NCBI GenBank assembly: GCA_903844155.1 | Contig: CAIMSU010000156.1 | Span: forward strand, 59,994 to 123,993 | Length of the DNA: 64,000 nucleotides | DNA from: an uncultured Pseudomonadota bacterium | GTDB lineage: Bacteria; Myxococcota_A; UBA796; SXON01 | Direction: 5' to 3' | Shown here: positions 27,518 to 34,972 of the stretch, piece by piece | Layout of the letters: the number at the start of each line of letters is the position of its first letter | Numbering within the stretch: position 1 is the first letter of the stretch | Made by a program: the position numbers and the translations under genes | The notes under the pieces: model-generated | The model's input: only the letters and a program-made list of their open reading frames with translations | Told to the model about the DNA's origin: nothing | Database searches by the model: none

Positions 27518-28159
27518 GTAGAACACCGCCCCCGCACCCGGGTTTGCCCGGCCGTCCAGCCCCTCCAACGCCGCGATCGCCGCCTTCGCCGCCTGCGCAA
27601 CCTCCTCCTCCGAGCCGCCGAGGTACAACCGCCCGAACGCGCCGAAGCTCACGATCTCCAGCACCTCGATGTCCGCTGCCTTTTCGGCCTCGTTCGCCGC
27701 GATGAGCGCGTAGCCGGCGGGGTGGCACTCCAGGATGTAGAGCGTCTGCCCGTCTTCGATGACGTTGCCGTGGCGCATGCGGTTGGTGATCTGCGCATGG
27801 TAGCCGTGGATCCCGGTGATCGTCTGCGAGCTGACGATGCGCGGCTTGAGCCGCTCCTGCGCGGTGATCGCGAGCGCGCCGAGGATCGCGTCACCCGCGG
27901 CGCGGATCTGGCCTTGATCGGTGTGTTGGAGCTGCAAGCAGCCGAACTGGCGTTCGACGATCTGCATCCCAGGGGTGCACGACGTCTGCTTCAGCGCGAT
28001 GTCCGTGACGACGTTCACGTCCATCCCCGGCGCCACCTCGACGAGCAAGCCCGCCTGTCCGGTCAGCGGCATGTACCCGCGCGAAACCGTGGCGAGGAAC
28101 GCCGCGGTCTGCGGCTGGAGGATGTCGAGGTAGGTGAAGCAGCGGAGCTCGATGGCCAT
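27515..28159 (-). CDS. Tandem bacterial-microcompartment (BMC)-domain shell-like protein
   Basis: C-terminal half LYILECHPAGYALIAANEAEKAADIEVLEIVSFGAFGRLYLGGSEEEVAQAAKAAIAALEG matches the BMC-domain pattern; N-terminal half (TDIALKQT...GMQIVERQFGCLQL...VRAAGDAIL-like) resembles a second copy. Confidence 0.78.
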   Translation of the reverse strand: MAIELRCFTYLDILQPQTAAFLATVSRGYMPLTGQAGLLVEVAPGMDVNVVTDIALKQTSCTPGMQIVERQFGCLQLQHTDQGQIRAAGDAILGALAITAQERLKPRIVSSQTITGIHGYHAQITNRMRHGNVIEDGQTLYILECHPAGYALIAANEAEKAADIEVLEIVSFGAFGRLYLGGSEEEVAQAAKAAIAALEGLDGRANPGAGAVFY

Positions 28160-28231
28160 CGGGGTCAGATAACCCGGCCTCGGGCCCTCCCCAACTTGCG
28201 CGCCCGCTCGCGCTCACCCGCTCCGGGGTTT

Positions 28232-28762
28232 CTACGCCTCGCCCCAGGTCTTCGGCATTCTGGCGGGCCCCTCTGGGACCAGCTCGACCCGGGACCGCGG
28301 CGCCACGCCAAACCACGTGATGTCGGCGCCGGAACGCCTACGCCCGCGCGTCTGGAACCCTGGACGCCCGTCCTGCCCAGCCGGTTCGATGCCGATCACC
28401 ACTTCGAACCGCTCGCCGAGGCACTCTCCGGCCACGAGCCACGCGCCCAGCGACCCCATCTCTGCCGGGACGATCGCCCGGAGTATGCCGGCCACGGCCA
28501 CCGCCTCATCGCGCCGGGCCAGCGCCCGGAACACGTCGTCGGTGTGTGCGGGGTCCTGTTCGCGCAGGATCCACTCGGTCGCTCTGCGCCCCCGCATCGT
28601 CACGAGGACGGGAGAGTCGAACTTCCCGGCTACGATATCCCGGAACAGCAGCCCCATCGCCGCGCGCACCACCGCCTCCGCCCCTTGCGGCGCCTGGCCG
28701 AGGACGTGCTCGCGCTTCAGCAGTTGGGTCTTTGTCAAGCCGTACCATCGTAACAAGACCAC
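28232..28762 (-). CDS. Hypothetical protein
   Basis: 176 aa coding-like ORF, GTG start. Confidence 0.6.
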   Translation of the reverse strand: MVLLRWYGLTKTQLLKREHVLGQAPQGAEAVVRAAMGLLFRDIVAGKFDSPVLVTMRGRRATEWILREQDPAHTDDVFRALARRDEAVAVAGILRAIVPAEMGSLGAWLVAGECLGERFEVVIGIEPAGQDGRPGFQTRGRRRSGADITWFGVAPRSRVELVPEGPARMPKTWGEA

Positions 28763-28774
28763 CCGGCGGGTGGT
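28758..28774. repeat. Perfect inverted repeat ACCACCC-GGC-GGGTGGT
   Basis: 7-bp arms, 3-nt loop, overlapping the GTG start of 28232..28762. Confidence 0.7.
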
Positions 28775-28802
28775 CGGTGGCCTGAGGGTCGGAGCACCCC
28801 GA

Positions 28803-29084
28803 TCAGGAGCGCGGGGCTCGTCGGTTCCCGGCGATCAGCATGGCAATTCCAGCGAGCACCCCTGCGCTCGCCCCACCGTCGCCCCCGCCCGCCGAACACC
28901 CGGGCGTCGCGCTTCGCACGTCCCCGACCGAAGCAGCCACCGCGTAGAGCGCGACGCCGTCGGCCACCCCGCGGGCCGCGATGTCGTGCCAGTCGTCGGT
29001 CAGGCCGGCGACGCTGGTGAGCGAGCGGGGGCGCGCCTGACGTGCGGGACGCGCGCTCGATCCGGGTGTCGGGCCCAACGGCAA
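28803..29084 (-). CDS. Short ORF with MYXO-CTERM-like tail; possible gene remnant
   Basis: Ends in PGCSAGGGDGGASAGVLAGIAMLIAGNRRAPRS (Cys-Gly-rich, hydrophobic segment, Arg-rich end). Confidence 0.45.
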   Translation of the reverse strand: MPLGPTPGSSARPARQARPRSLTSVAGLTDDWHDIAARGVADGVALYAVAASVGDVRSATPGCSAGGGDGGASAGVLAGIAMLIAGNRRAPRS

Positions 29085-29126
29085 CGCCGAGATCTGCTAC
29101 CCTCTCGGCGCCACCCCGGAGCGTTC

Positions 29127-29510
29127 ATGGTATGCCAGACCCACCCATCGGTCACCGCGGCGGCAAGCTGCGACGGTTGCGCAGAGCCATTCTGCAAGAA
29201 CTGCCTTGTGAGCGTGGGGGACCGGCGCTACTGCTCCGGCTGCAAGACGATGGCGGTGGCGCCAGACGTCACTCAGCGTGTGACGTGCCAGGAGGCGAAT
29301 GAGGCGCTGAAGATGGCGGTGCTCAGCATCTTTTGCTTCGGGATCTTCGTGGCTCCGCTCGCGATTCAAAAAGCGCTCAAGGCGAGGGCGCAGATCGCGG
29401 CGGACCCGTCGCTCCGGGGGGAGGGCGAGGCTACGTTCGCGCTTGTCCTCGCGACCTGCGTCCTGCTCCTCAACGTCCTCGGATTTCTCTCCAAGATCAC
29501 GAAGCTCTGA
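29127..29510 (+). CDS. B-box-like zinc-finger membrane protein (operon gene 1)
   Basis: MVCQTHPSVTAAASCDGCAEPFCKNCLVSVGDRRYCSGCK plus two hydrophobic segments; ATG at 29127. Confidence 0.8.
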   Translation: MVCQTHPSVTAAASCDGCAEPFCKNCLVSVGDRRYCSGCKTMAVAPDVTQRVTCQEANEALKMAVLSIFCFGIFVAPLAIQKALKARAQIAADPSLRGEGEATFALVLATCVLLLNVLGFLSKITKL

Positions 29511-29527
29511 CTCGACCCGGGACCACC

Positions 29528-29956
29528 ATGCCTGCTTGCTACGCGCACCCCGAACAGACCGCGCTCCACACGTGTACGTCCTGCGGTCGTGGCCTATGTG
29601 AGCTGTGCAGGTTCGTGGTCGGCGCCGAGCCCCGATGCCCCGACTGCATGCTCGCGGGCAGGCAACGCCCGCCCGAGTCCAAAAACCCCCAGTACTCCCT
29701 TGCACTGGGCGCTGTCGCTGTTGTCTTCCTGATGGCGTTCTTCGTGGTGGCGGCCCTGGGCGACAGTGCTGGATACGGAGTCCTGTTTCTGGGCGCACTC
29801 ATCTGCATGGTCGCCGGACTCACGCTCGGGCTCACCGCGCGACGCGATGCCAACAACAAGATGCCGGTGCTTGCGATCGTCGGAGCTTCACTCAATGGAT
29901 TGCTGCTGTTGCTGTTCGCTGTGCTCATCTGTGTGGGCATGAGCAAAGGAGGTTAG
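29528..29956 (+). CDS. B-box-like zinc-finger membrane protein (operon gene 2)
   Basis: MPACYAHPEQTALHTCTSCGRGLCELCRFVVGAEPRCPDC plus DUF4190-like TM region. Confidence 0.8.
   Translation: MPACYAHPEQTALHTCTSCGRGLCELCRFVVGAEPRCPDCMLAGRQRPPESKNPQYSLALGAVAVVFLMAFFVVAALGDSAGYGVLFLGALICMVAGLTLGLTARRDANNKMPVLAIVGASLNGLLLLLFAVLICVGMSKGG
29946..29952 (+). promoter_or_regulatory. Shine-Dalgarno for the ubiquitin-like gene
   Basis: AAGGAGG inside the 3' end of the preceding ORF, 5 nt before ATG 29958. Confidence 0.75.
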
Positions 29957-29957
29957 G

Positions 29958-30239
29958 ATGGGAATGATCACCGTAGAGGTCTGGGACGCTACCGGCAGCC
30001 GGAAGACTCCGGTTGAGCTGCCGGACGACGCACCGGTGAACCGCCTGCTGGTGGTGCTCGTCGAGCGCATGAAGCTGCCTCAGAACAGCCCGGACGGCCA
30101 AATCATGAGCTACAAGTTCCATCACAAGGCCAGCGGCCGACAGTTGTTGGACAGTCAGACCCTCGGTGAGGCCGGCGTGAAGGAGGGCGACGTCCTTCGC
30201 CTCCAACCCGAGATCACCGCGGGATCGGGCCCGAAATGA
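29958..30239 (+). CDS. Ubiquitin-like beta-grasp protein (YukD/EsaB-like)
   Basis: MITVEVWDATGSRKTPVELPDDAPVNRLLVVLVERMKLPQ...YKFHHKASGRQLLDSQTLGEAGVKEGDVLRLQPEITAGSGPK; adjacent to E1/E2/JAMM genes. Confidence 0.85.
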   Translation: MGMITVEVWDATGSRKTPVELPDDAPVNRLLVVLVERMKLPQNSPDGQIMSYKFHHKASGRQLLDSQTLGEAGVKEGDVLRLQPEITAGSGPK

Positions 30240-30964
30240 CCCAGGACGACGACCGCTTCGCGCGCTTCCGGCTGATCGAATGGTGGGACCAGGACATCAT
30301 CGCGGGTGCCAGGGTCCTGGTGGTCGGGGCGGGCGCGCTTGGCAACGAGATCCTGAAGAACCTCGCGCTCCTGGGGTTTCGGCAGCTCGTGGTCGTGGAC
30401 ATGGACCGCGTCGAAGAGTCGAACCTCTCGCGCTCCGTATTGTTCCGAACTGAGAATCAAGGCGAATTCAAGGCCGTCGTCGCGGCGCGCGCCGCGCGCG
30501 AGCTCTACCCGGATGCGGTGATCGAGCCTGTCGTGGCCAACGTCGTCCATGATCTCGGAGCCGGGATATTTCGCTGGGCAGATCTGGTGATCTGCGGGCT
30601 CGACAATCGGGAGGCACGGCTGCATGTGAACCGAATGTGCTACGCGGCCGGCACGCCCTGGATCGACGGCGCCATCGAGGTACTCTCGGGGGTCGCCCGC
30701 CTTTTCCGGCCCGCGGAGGGAGCCTGCTACGAATGCACGATGGGGGAGGCGGACTGGCGCCTGCTCGCACAGCGCCGGTCCTGCAGCCTTTTGGCTCGCC
30801 AGCTCGTCTCCGAGGGGAGGGTACCGACAACCCCGACCACGAGCGCGATCATCGCCGCAGTCCAATGCCAGGAGGCCGTCAAGCTGCTGCATGGCCGGTC
30901 CACGCTGGACGGCGCGGGCTGGGTGTTCGACGGGGTGCAACTGGACTCCTATCGGGTCGAGTAG
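30236..30964 (+). CDS. ThiF-family E1-like adenylyltransferase, N-terminal part up to an in-frame TAG
   Basis: ARVLVVGAGALGNEILKNLALLGFRQLVVVDMDRVEESNLSRSVLF; RRSCSLLARQLVSEGRVPTTPTTSAIIAAVQCQEAVKLLHG; ATGA overlap with the Ubl gene. Confidence 0.9.
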   Translation: MTQDDDRFARFRLIEWWDQDIIAGARVLVVGAGALGNEILKNLALLGFRQLVVVDMDRVEESNLSRSVLFRTENQGEFKAVVAARAARELYPDAVIEPVVANVVHDLGAGIFRWADLVICGLDNREARLHVNRMCYAAGTPWIDGAIEVLSGVARLFRPAEGACYECTMGEADWRLLAQRRSCSLLARQLVSEGRVPTTPTTSAIIAAVQCQEAVKLLHGRSTLDGAGWVFDGVQLDSYRVE

Positions 30965-31426
30965 CAGCGAAAAGCAGACTGCACAAGCCACGATCCCTGG
31001 CCGGACGTCCACATTCTGGCGCGCGGCGCGGCCGAGCTCACCGTTGCCCAGGCCCTCGAAATGGCGCAACTTGAACTCGGGGCCGGCGCCCGCATCGAGC
31101 TGGTCCGCGAGCTGCTCTGGGGGCTCGACTGCCTGGAGTGCGGTACCTTTCGGGTGCTGTTGCGCCCGCTCTCGGCGGTCACCGAGCGGGACGGGGAGTG
31201 TCCGGATTGTGGCGCGCGTCGCGCCCCCCGGCTCTTTCACGCGCTCGGCGAATCCAGTCCGTTCCTGGATCGGACGCTGTCCGAGCTCGGGGTACCCGAG
31301 GGTGATGTCCTCCTCGGGCGGGCCGGCGAGCGACGGGCGGCGTGGCAGCTCGCGGGCGGGCCTGCCGCCATGGGAAGGCCGAAGCCGGCGCCCCGGGACT
31401 CCCAACTGGCGGTGACGAATGGATGA
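30965..31426 (+). CDS. In-frame continuation of the E1-like protein after TAG (QRKADCTSHDPWP... plus zinc ribbon); ATG available at 31061
   Basis: Same frame as 30236 ORF; conserved-looking QRKxDCxSH segment, CLECG...CPDCG zinc ribbon; start codon of any independent gene uncertain. Confidence 0.7.
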   Translation, partial: QRKADCTSHDPWPDVHILARGAAELTVAQALEMAQLELGAGARIELVRELLWGLDCLECGTFRVLLRPLSAVTERDGECPDCGARRAPRLFHALGESSPFLDRTLSELGVPEGDVLLGRAGERRAAWQLAGGPAAMGRPKPAPRDSQLAVTNG

Positions 31427-32537
31427 ATTGGACTCGATGGCGTCGGCCCCCGCCGGAGTCTTTCCCGGGGGTGACGCAGCGCCGGAGCAGGGGGAGCTTC
31501 GGATCGCGTGGGACAAGCGGCCGTATGCCGCGGTGCTCGCGCATGGCGCGCGCGACCCGGAGGTGGAGATCTGCGGCGTCCTGGTCGGGAGGGTGGCGAC
31601 GGACAGGCACGGGTGCTTCGTGCAAGTCACCCACGCCATCGAGGGGGTCGGCGCGGCGGAACAGGGGGCCCACGTGACCTTCACCCACGACACCTGGAAC
31701 CACATCAACGCCGAGATGGACCGCCTGCACTCCGGCCCCGAGGGACGACGGATCGTCGGGTGGTACCATACCCACCCGGACTTCGGCGTGTTCCTCTCGG
31801 ACATGGACCTCTTCATCCACCAGAACTTCTTTGCCCAGTCCTGGCAACTGGCCTATGTCTACGACCCACTATCGGGGAACGAGGGGCTTTTTCGGCTGGT
31901 GGACGGCAAGCTCTGCAGCGCGGACCGGTACTGGCTGGGGGGGCGGCAACGACGGATCGCCGCAGGAAAGGACGCGGCGCCCGCCTCGTCCCCCGCCGAC
32001 ACCAACGTTGCCCTGACCCGCGCGCTGACCGTACTCACCCAGTCGCTCACGGAGTCGCGCGAACGATCCTCGGCGAGCTGGCCGCCGCTGTCCTGGATCA
32101 TCGCCGGTATGGTCGGGCTGTTCGCCGTGCTCCAGCTGAGCGGCGGTCTTGGGCAGCGCGATCACAGCGACCCGGCTGCGATGCTGATCCTCGACAAGGA
32201 CCCCCGAAGCGGGGTGGGCCTCGGGGTTCGCGTCTACCCGGTCGCTGCGAGTGATGGCGAGCTGGTGCCGCTGTACAAGGACGCCAGGTCGGATCAATAC
32301 TATGGTGTGGTCCTTGAGCGCGCCGACAAGGCGGGCCTGCCGGATCTCAAGCAGGTGCTGGCGGCGGCCACACAACCCGACCCCAAGCCTTCCGCGAGCG
32401 ACGGCGCCAGCGGCTCCACCACACTTTCCCGGGCCTGGATCGCCCTCCCCATCATCGCCGCTGTGATCCTGGCGGTGTTTGCGACCGTGGCGGGCCTCGC
32501 CCGCCGCAAACGACGCGAAGGCCGCGGAGCACCATGA
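31419..32537 (+). CDS. Membrane-anchored JAB/MPN (JAMM) metallopeptidase
   Basis: EICGVLVGRV...IVGWYHTHPDFGVFLSDMDLFIHQNFF (HxHx7SxxD); two C-terminal TM segments. Confidence 0.92.
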   Translation: MDELDSMASAPAGVFPGGDAAPEQGELRIAWDKRPYAAVLAHGARDPEVEICGVLVGRVATDRHGCFVQVTHAIEGVGAAEQGAHVTFTHDTWNHINAEMDRLHSGPEGRRIVGWYHTHPDFGVFLSDMDLFIHQNFFAQSWQLAYVYDPLSGNEGLFRLVDGKLCSADRYWLGGRQRRIAAGKDAAPASSPADTNVALTRALTVLTQSLTESRERSSASWPPLSWIIAGMVGLFAVLQLSGGLGQRDHSDPAAMLILDKDPRSGVGLGVRVYPVAASDGELVPLYKDARSDQYYGVVLERADKAGLPDLKQVLAAATQPDPKPSASDGASGSTTLSRAWIALPIIAAVILAVFATVAGLARRKRREGRGAP

Positions 32538-33898
32538 GTCAGCCCCACGACCCCTCCCGGGCGACCATCCGTATCCTCCCTGAGGACCTCGCCGATGCCC
32601 GGGTGGACGCTGCTCTCGCCGCCGCCCAGTCGTTTGGCATGGCAACGGCCCGGCCACCTCCACTGCCAGACGCGAAGACCGGACTCTGGTACCGCCCGTG
32701 GTTCGCGGTCATGCTGGCCGGAGGGCTTGGCGCGTTCGTTGCCTGGCTGGCGTTCGAGCCCTTCTTCGATGACTTCGACACGGTGCGTGGCAACTTGACG
32801 GACGTCCAGAGGATGTCGGCGGACAATGCCGAGTATCTTCGCCTCACCGTCTCCGGGACCCCCGTCTGGGTCAGCCCCGATTCAGTGGCGGTGCACCTGG
32901 ACGGCGTCACCGGCGACAGCGCCGGGCTGACGGTCGGGCAGGTGGTGGAGGTGCGCGGCACAATGTTGCAGGATGAAACGGGTATTCTCGGGCTCGCCGT
33001 GGATGTGGACACGCGGGACGACAAGACATACGCCCCCCTCGATCTGCGCGCGCTCAAAGCCCGTGACGCGGGGGTAAACCTTGCGATTTTCCCCCTCGTC
33101 GCCGCGTTCGTTGGCCTGTTCGTCGGGGCGGCGGACGGGATAGTCTCGCGTGCCGCGCATCGGGCGCTGACGTGCGGGGCGGTCGGACTTGGCTCGGGGC
33201 TCATCGGAGGAGCGCTCATGGGGGTCATCGCGAACCTTTTCTTCGGGTTCGCGTCGGAGCTGATCCCGATGGTCGACAGTGGACCTCGGGACCACCTCTC
33301 CACCGCTGCCTTCCTGCTTCAGGTTCTGATTCGCGGGATTGCCTGGTCCATTGCCGGCGTGGCCATGGGACTCGGGCAGGGCATCGCGCTCCAGTCGAGG
33401 CGATTGCTGCTGAACGGGCTCATCGGTGGCCTGATCGGCGGCCTGGTCGGCGGCCTCCTTTTCGACCCGATTGACCTCGGACTTCGGGGGTCTCTCGCCG
33501 TGGCCTCCGAGGCCTGGCTGAGCCGGGGCGTCGGGTTCACGGTCATCGGACTCTCGGTCGGCTTTACCATCGGGATGGTGGAGATTCTGGCCCGCGAAGC
33601 GTGGGTGAAGCTGCTCACCGGCCCGCTGGCCGGGAAGGAATTCGTCCTCTACCGAAACCCCACCCGGATCGGGAGCTCGCCCAAGTCGGACGTCTACCTG
33701 TTCAAGGACGCCGATGTGGAGCCGGCGCATGCCCTGGTCCACGCCGTCGGCGAGGAGTGGGAGATCGAGGATGAGGGGAGTGCTTCGGGCACCTGGGTGG
33801 ACGGCAGGAGGGTCCGCCGACATCGCCTGCGCCCGGGCGACCAGATCCGGATTGGAAAGACCGTCTTCGCCTACCATACCAAGACCGAGCAGACGTGA
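32534..33898 (+). CDS. Multi-TM protein with C-terminal FHA domain
   Basis: FVLYRNPTRIGSSPKSDVYLFKDADVEPAHALVHAVGEEWEIEDEGSASGTWVDGRRVRRHRLRPGDQIRIGKTVFAYH; ATGA overlap. Confidence 0.9.
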   Translation: MSQPHDPSRATIRILPEDLADARVDAALAAAQSFGMATARPPPLPDAKTGLWYRPWFAVMLAGGLGAFVAWLAFEPFFDDFDTVRGNLTDVQRMSADNAEYLRLTVSGTPVWVSPDSVAVHLDGVTGDSAGLTVGQVVEVRGTMLQDETGILGLAVDVDTRDDKTYAPLDLRALKARDAGVNLAIFPLVAAFVGLFVGAADGIVSRAAHRALTCGAVGLGSGLIGGALMGVIANLFFGFASELIPMVDSGPRDHLSTAAFLLQVLIRGIAWSIAGVAMGLGQGIALQSRRLLLNGLIGGLIGGLVGGLLFDPIDLGLRGSLAVASEAWLSRGVGFTVIGLSVGFTIGMVEILAREAWVKLLTGPLAGKEFVLYRNPTRIGSSPKSDVYLFKDADVEPAHALVHAVGEEWEIEDEGSASGTWVDGRRVRRHRLRPGDQIRIGKTVFAYHTKTEQT

Positions 33899-34524
33899 CG
33901 GTGAAGCTCGAAGAGGAGTCGGCCGGGCCCGGACTCGCGGGCGCCCTCTGCGCGATCTGCCAGACGCCGATTCGGGCGGGGGAGCGCACTGGGCCGTGCC
34001 CCGCATGCACATCGCCGTTCCACGTCGATTGCTGGGTCGAGAACGGCGGATGCGCGACCTACGGCTGCGAGCACATGCCTGAGTTGGTGAAGGAAAGCGC
34101 GCAGCCGACGCCTGTCTTTGCTGAGGCGACTGAGCGGCCCTGCCCAAGTTGCCGCAAGCCGATTCGAACAGCGGCCCGCAGGTGCAAGCATTGCGGCGTC
34201 ATCTTCGAATTGGCCGCCCAGCCAGTGGGGCCGGTCGGGCGATCCCAGACGCTATCGCGGAAACCGGCCCCGTCCCCGATGAGCGCTGACGCATCCGGCG
34301 CATCCGTCGAACGAGGGGGAGAGAAGGCGGCCCGCCTTGTGCTCATCCTCGGCTTCATCCCCTGCACGGCCCCGTTCGCGCTGCTGTTCGGCGGACTCTG
34401 GTATCTCTCGCAGCGCTCGGCGCGCAGCCGCCTCTCTCCCACCGGCGAGGCCGACGTCACGTTGGGCCTCGCGGTGAGCGCGGCCTTCACGGTCGTCGGG
34501 CTCGTCGTTCTGGCGCTGTCCTGA
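33895..34524 (+). CDS. Prokaryotic RING-like zinc-finger membrane protein (candidate E3)
   Basis: LCAICQTPIRAGERTGPCPACTSPFHVDCWVENGGCATYGC treble-clef/RING-type Cys-His pattern; second zinc ribbon CPSCRKPIRTAARRCKHCG; C-terminal TM. Confidence 0.85.
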   Translation: MTVKLEEESAGPGLAGALCAICQTPIRAGERTGPCPACTSPFHVDCWVENGGCATYGCEHMPELVKESAQPTPVFAEATERPCPSCRKPIRTAARRCKHCGVIFELAAQPVGPVGRSQTLSRKPAPSPMSADASGASVERGGEKAARLVLILGFIPCTAPFALLFGGLWYLSQRSARSRLSPTGEADVTLGLAVSAAFTVVGLVVLALS

Positions 34525-34847
34525 TGCCCGTGGAGAGCGCGACGGATCCGATCCGAATCACGGCGGAGGAAGCCTGGCAAGCGGTGCCCGCGAGTCCGCG
34601 GGCGCGGGTGGAGCCAAAGCGCCGTTCGGCCGGCCAATCCACCAGCCACCTGGCGTCGATCTCGGTCGTCGCTGGGGCGTTCGGCGTCCTGCTCCCGGGG
34701 TTGCTCCTTGGCCCCGTCGCGGTGGCGTGTGGGCTGCTGGCGCTTTGCAGCCCGGGGGAGGTCTCGCAGCCCGCGCAGCGAAACCGAGCCATCCTGGGTG
34801 TACTTCTGGGGTTTCTGGACTTCGTGGCCTGGGCACTGCTTGTCTGA
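34524..34847 (+). CDS. Small two-TM protein (DUF4190-like) of the same operon
   Basis: SISVVAGAFGVLLPGLLLGPVAVACGLLAL...RNRAILGVLLGFLDFVAWALLV; start overlaps the preceding stop. Confidence 0.75.
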   Translation: MPVESATDPIRITAEEAWQAVPASPRARVEPKRRSAGQSTSHLASISVVAGAFGVLLPGLLLGPVAVACGLLALCSPGEVSQPAQRNRAILGVLLGFLDFVAWALLV

Positions 34848-34972
34848 GGCCTCCTTGGCCCGGCGCCTCCCACCCGCAGCGCTCCGGTGCGGCCGCCGCC
34901 AGGCAGCCACACCGCGTCGTACCGGGAGCCTGGACCGTGCTCTTTCTCGGCCTTGCACCAGCAGGAACCCAC

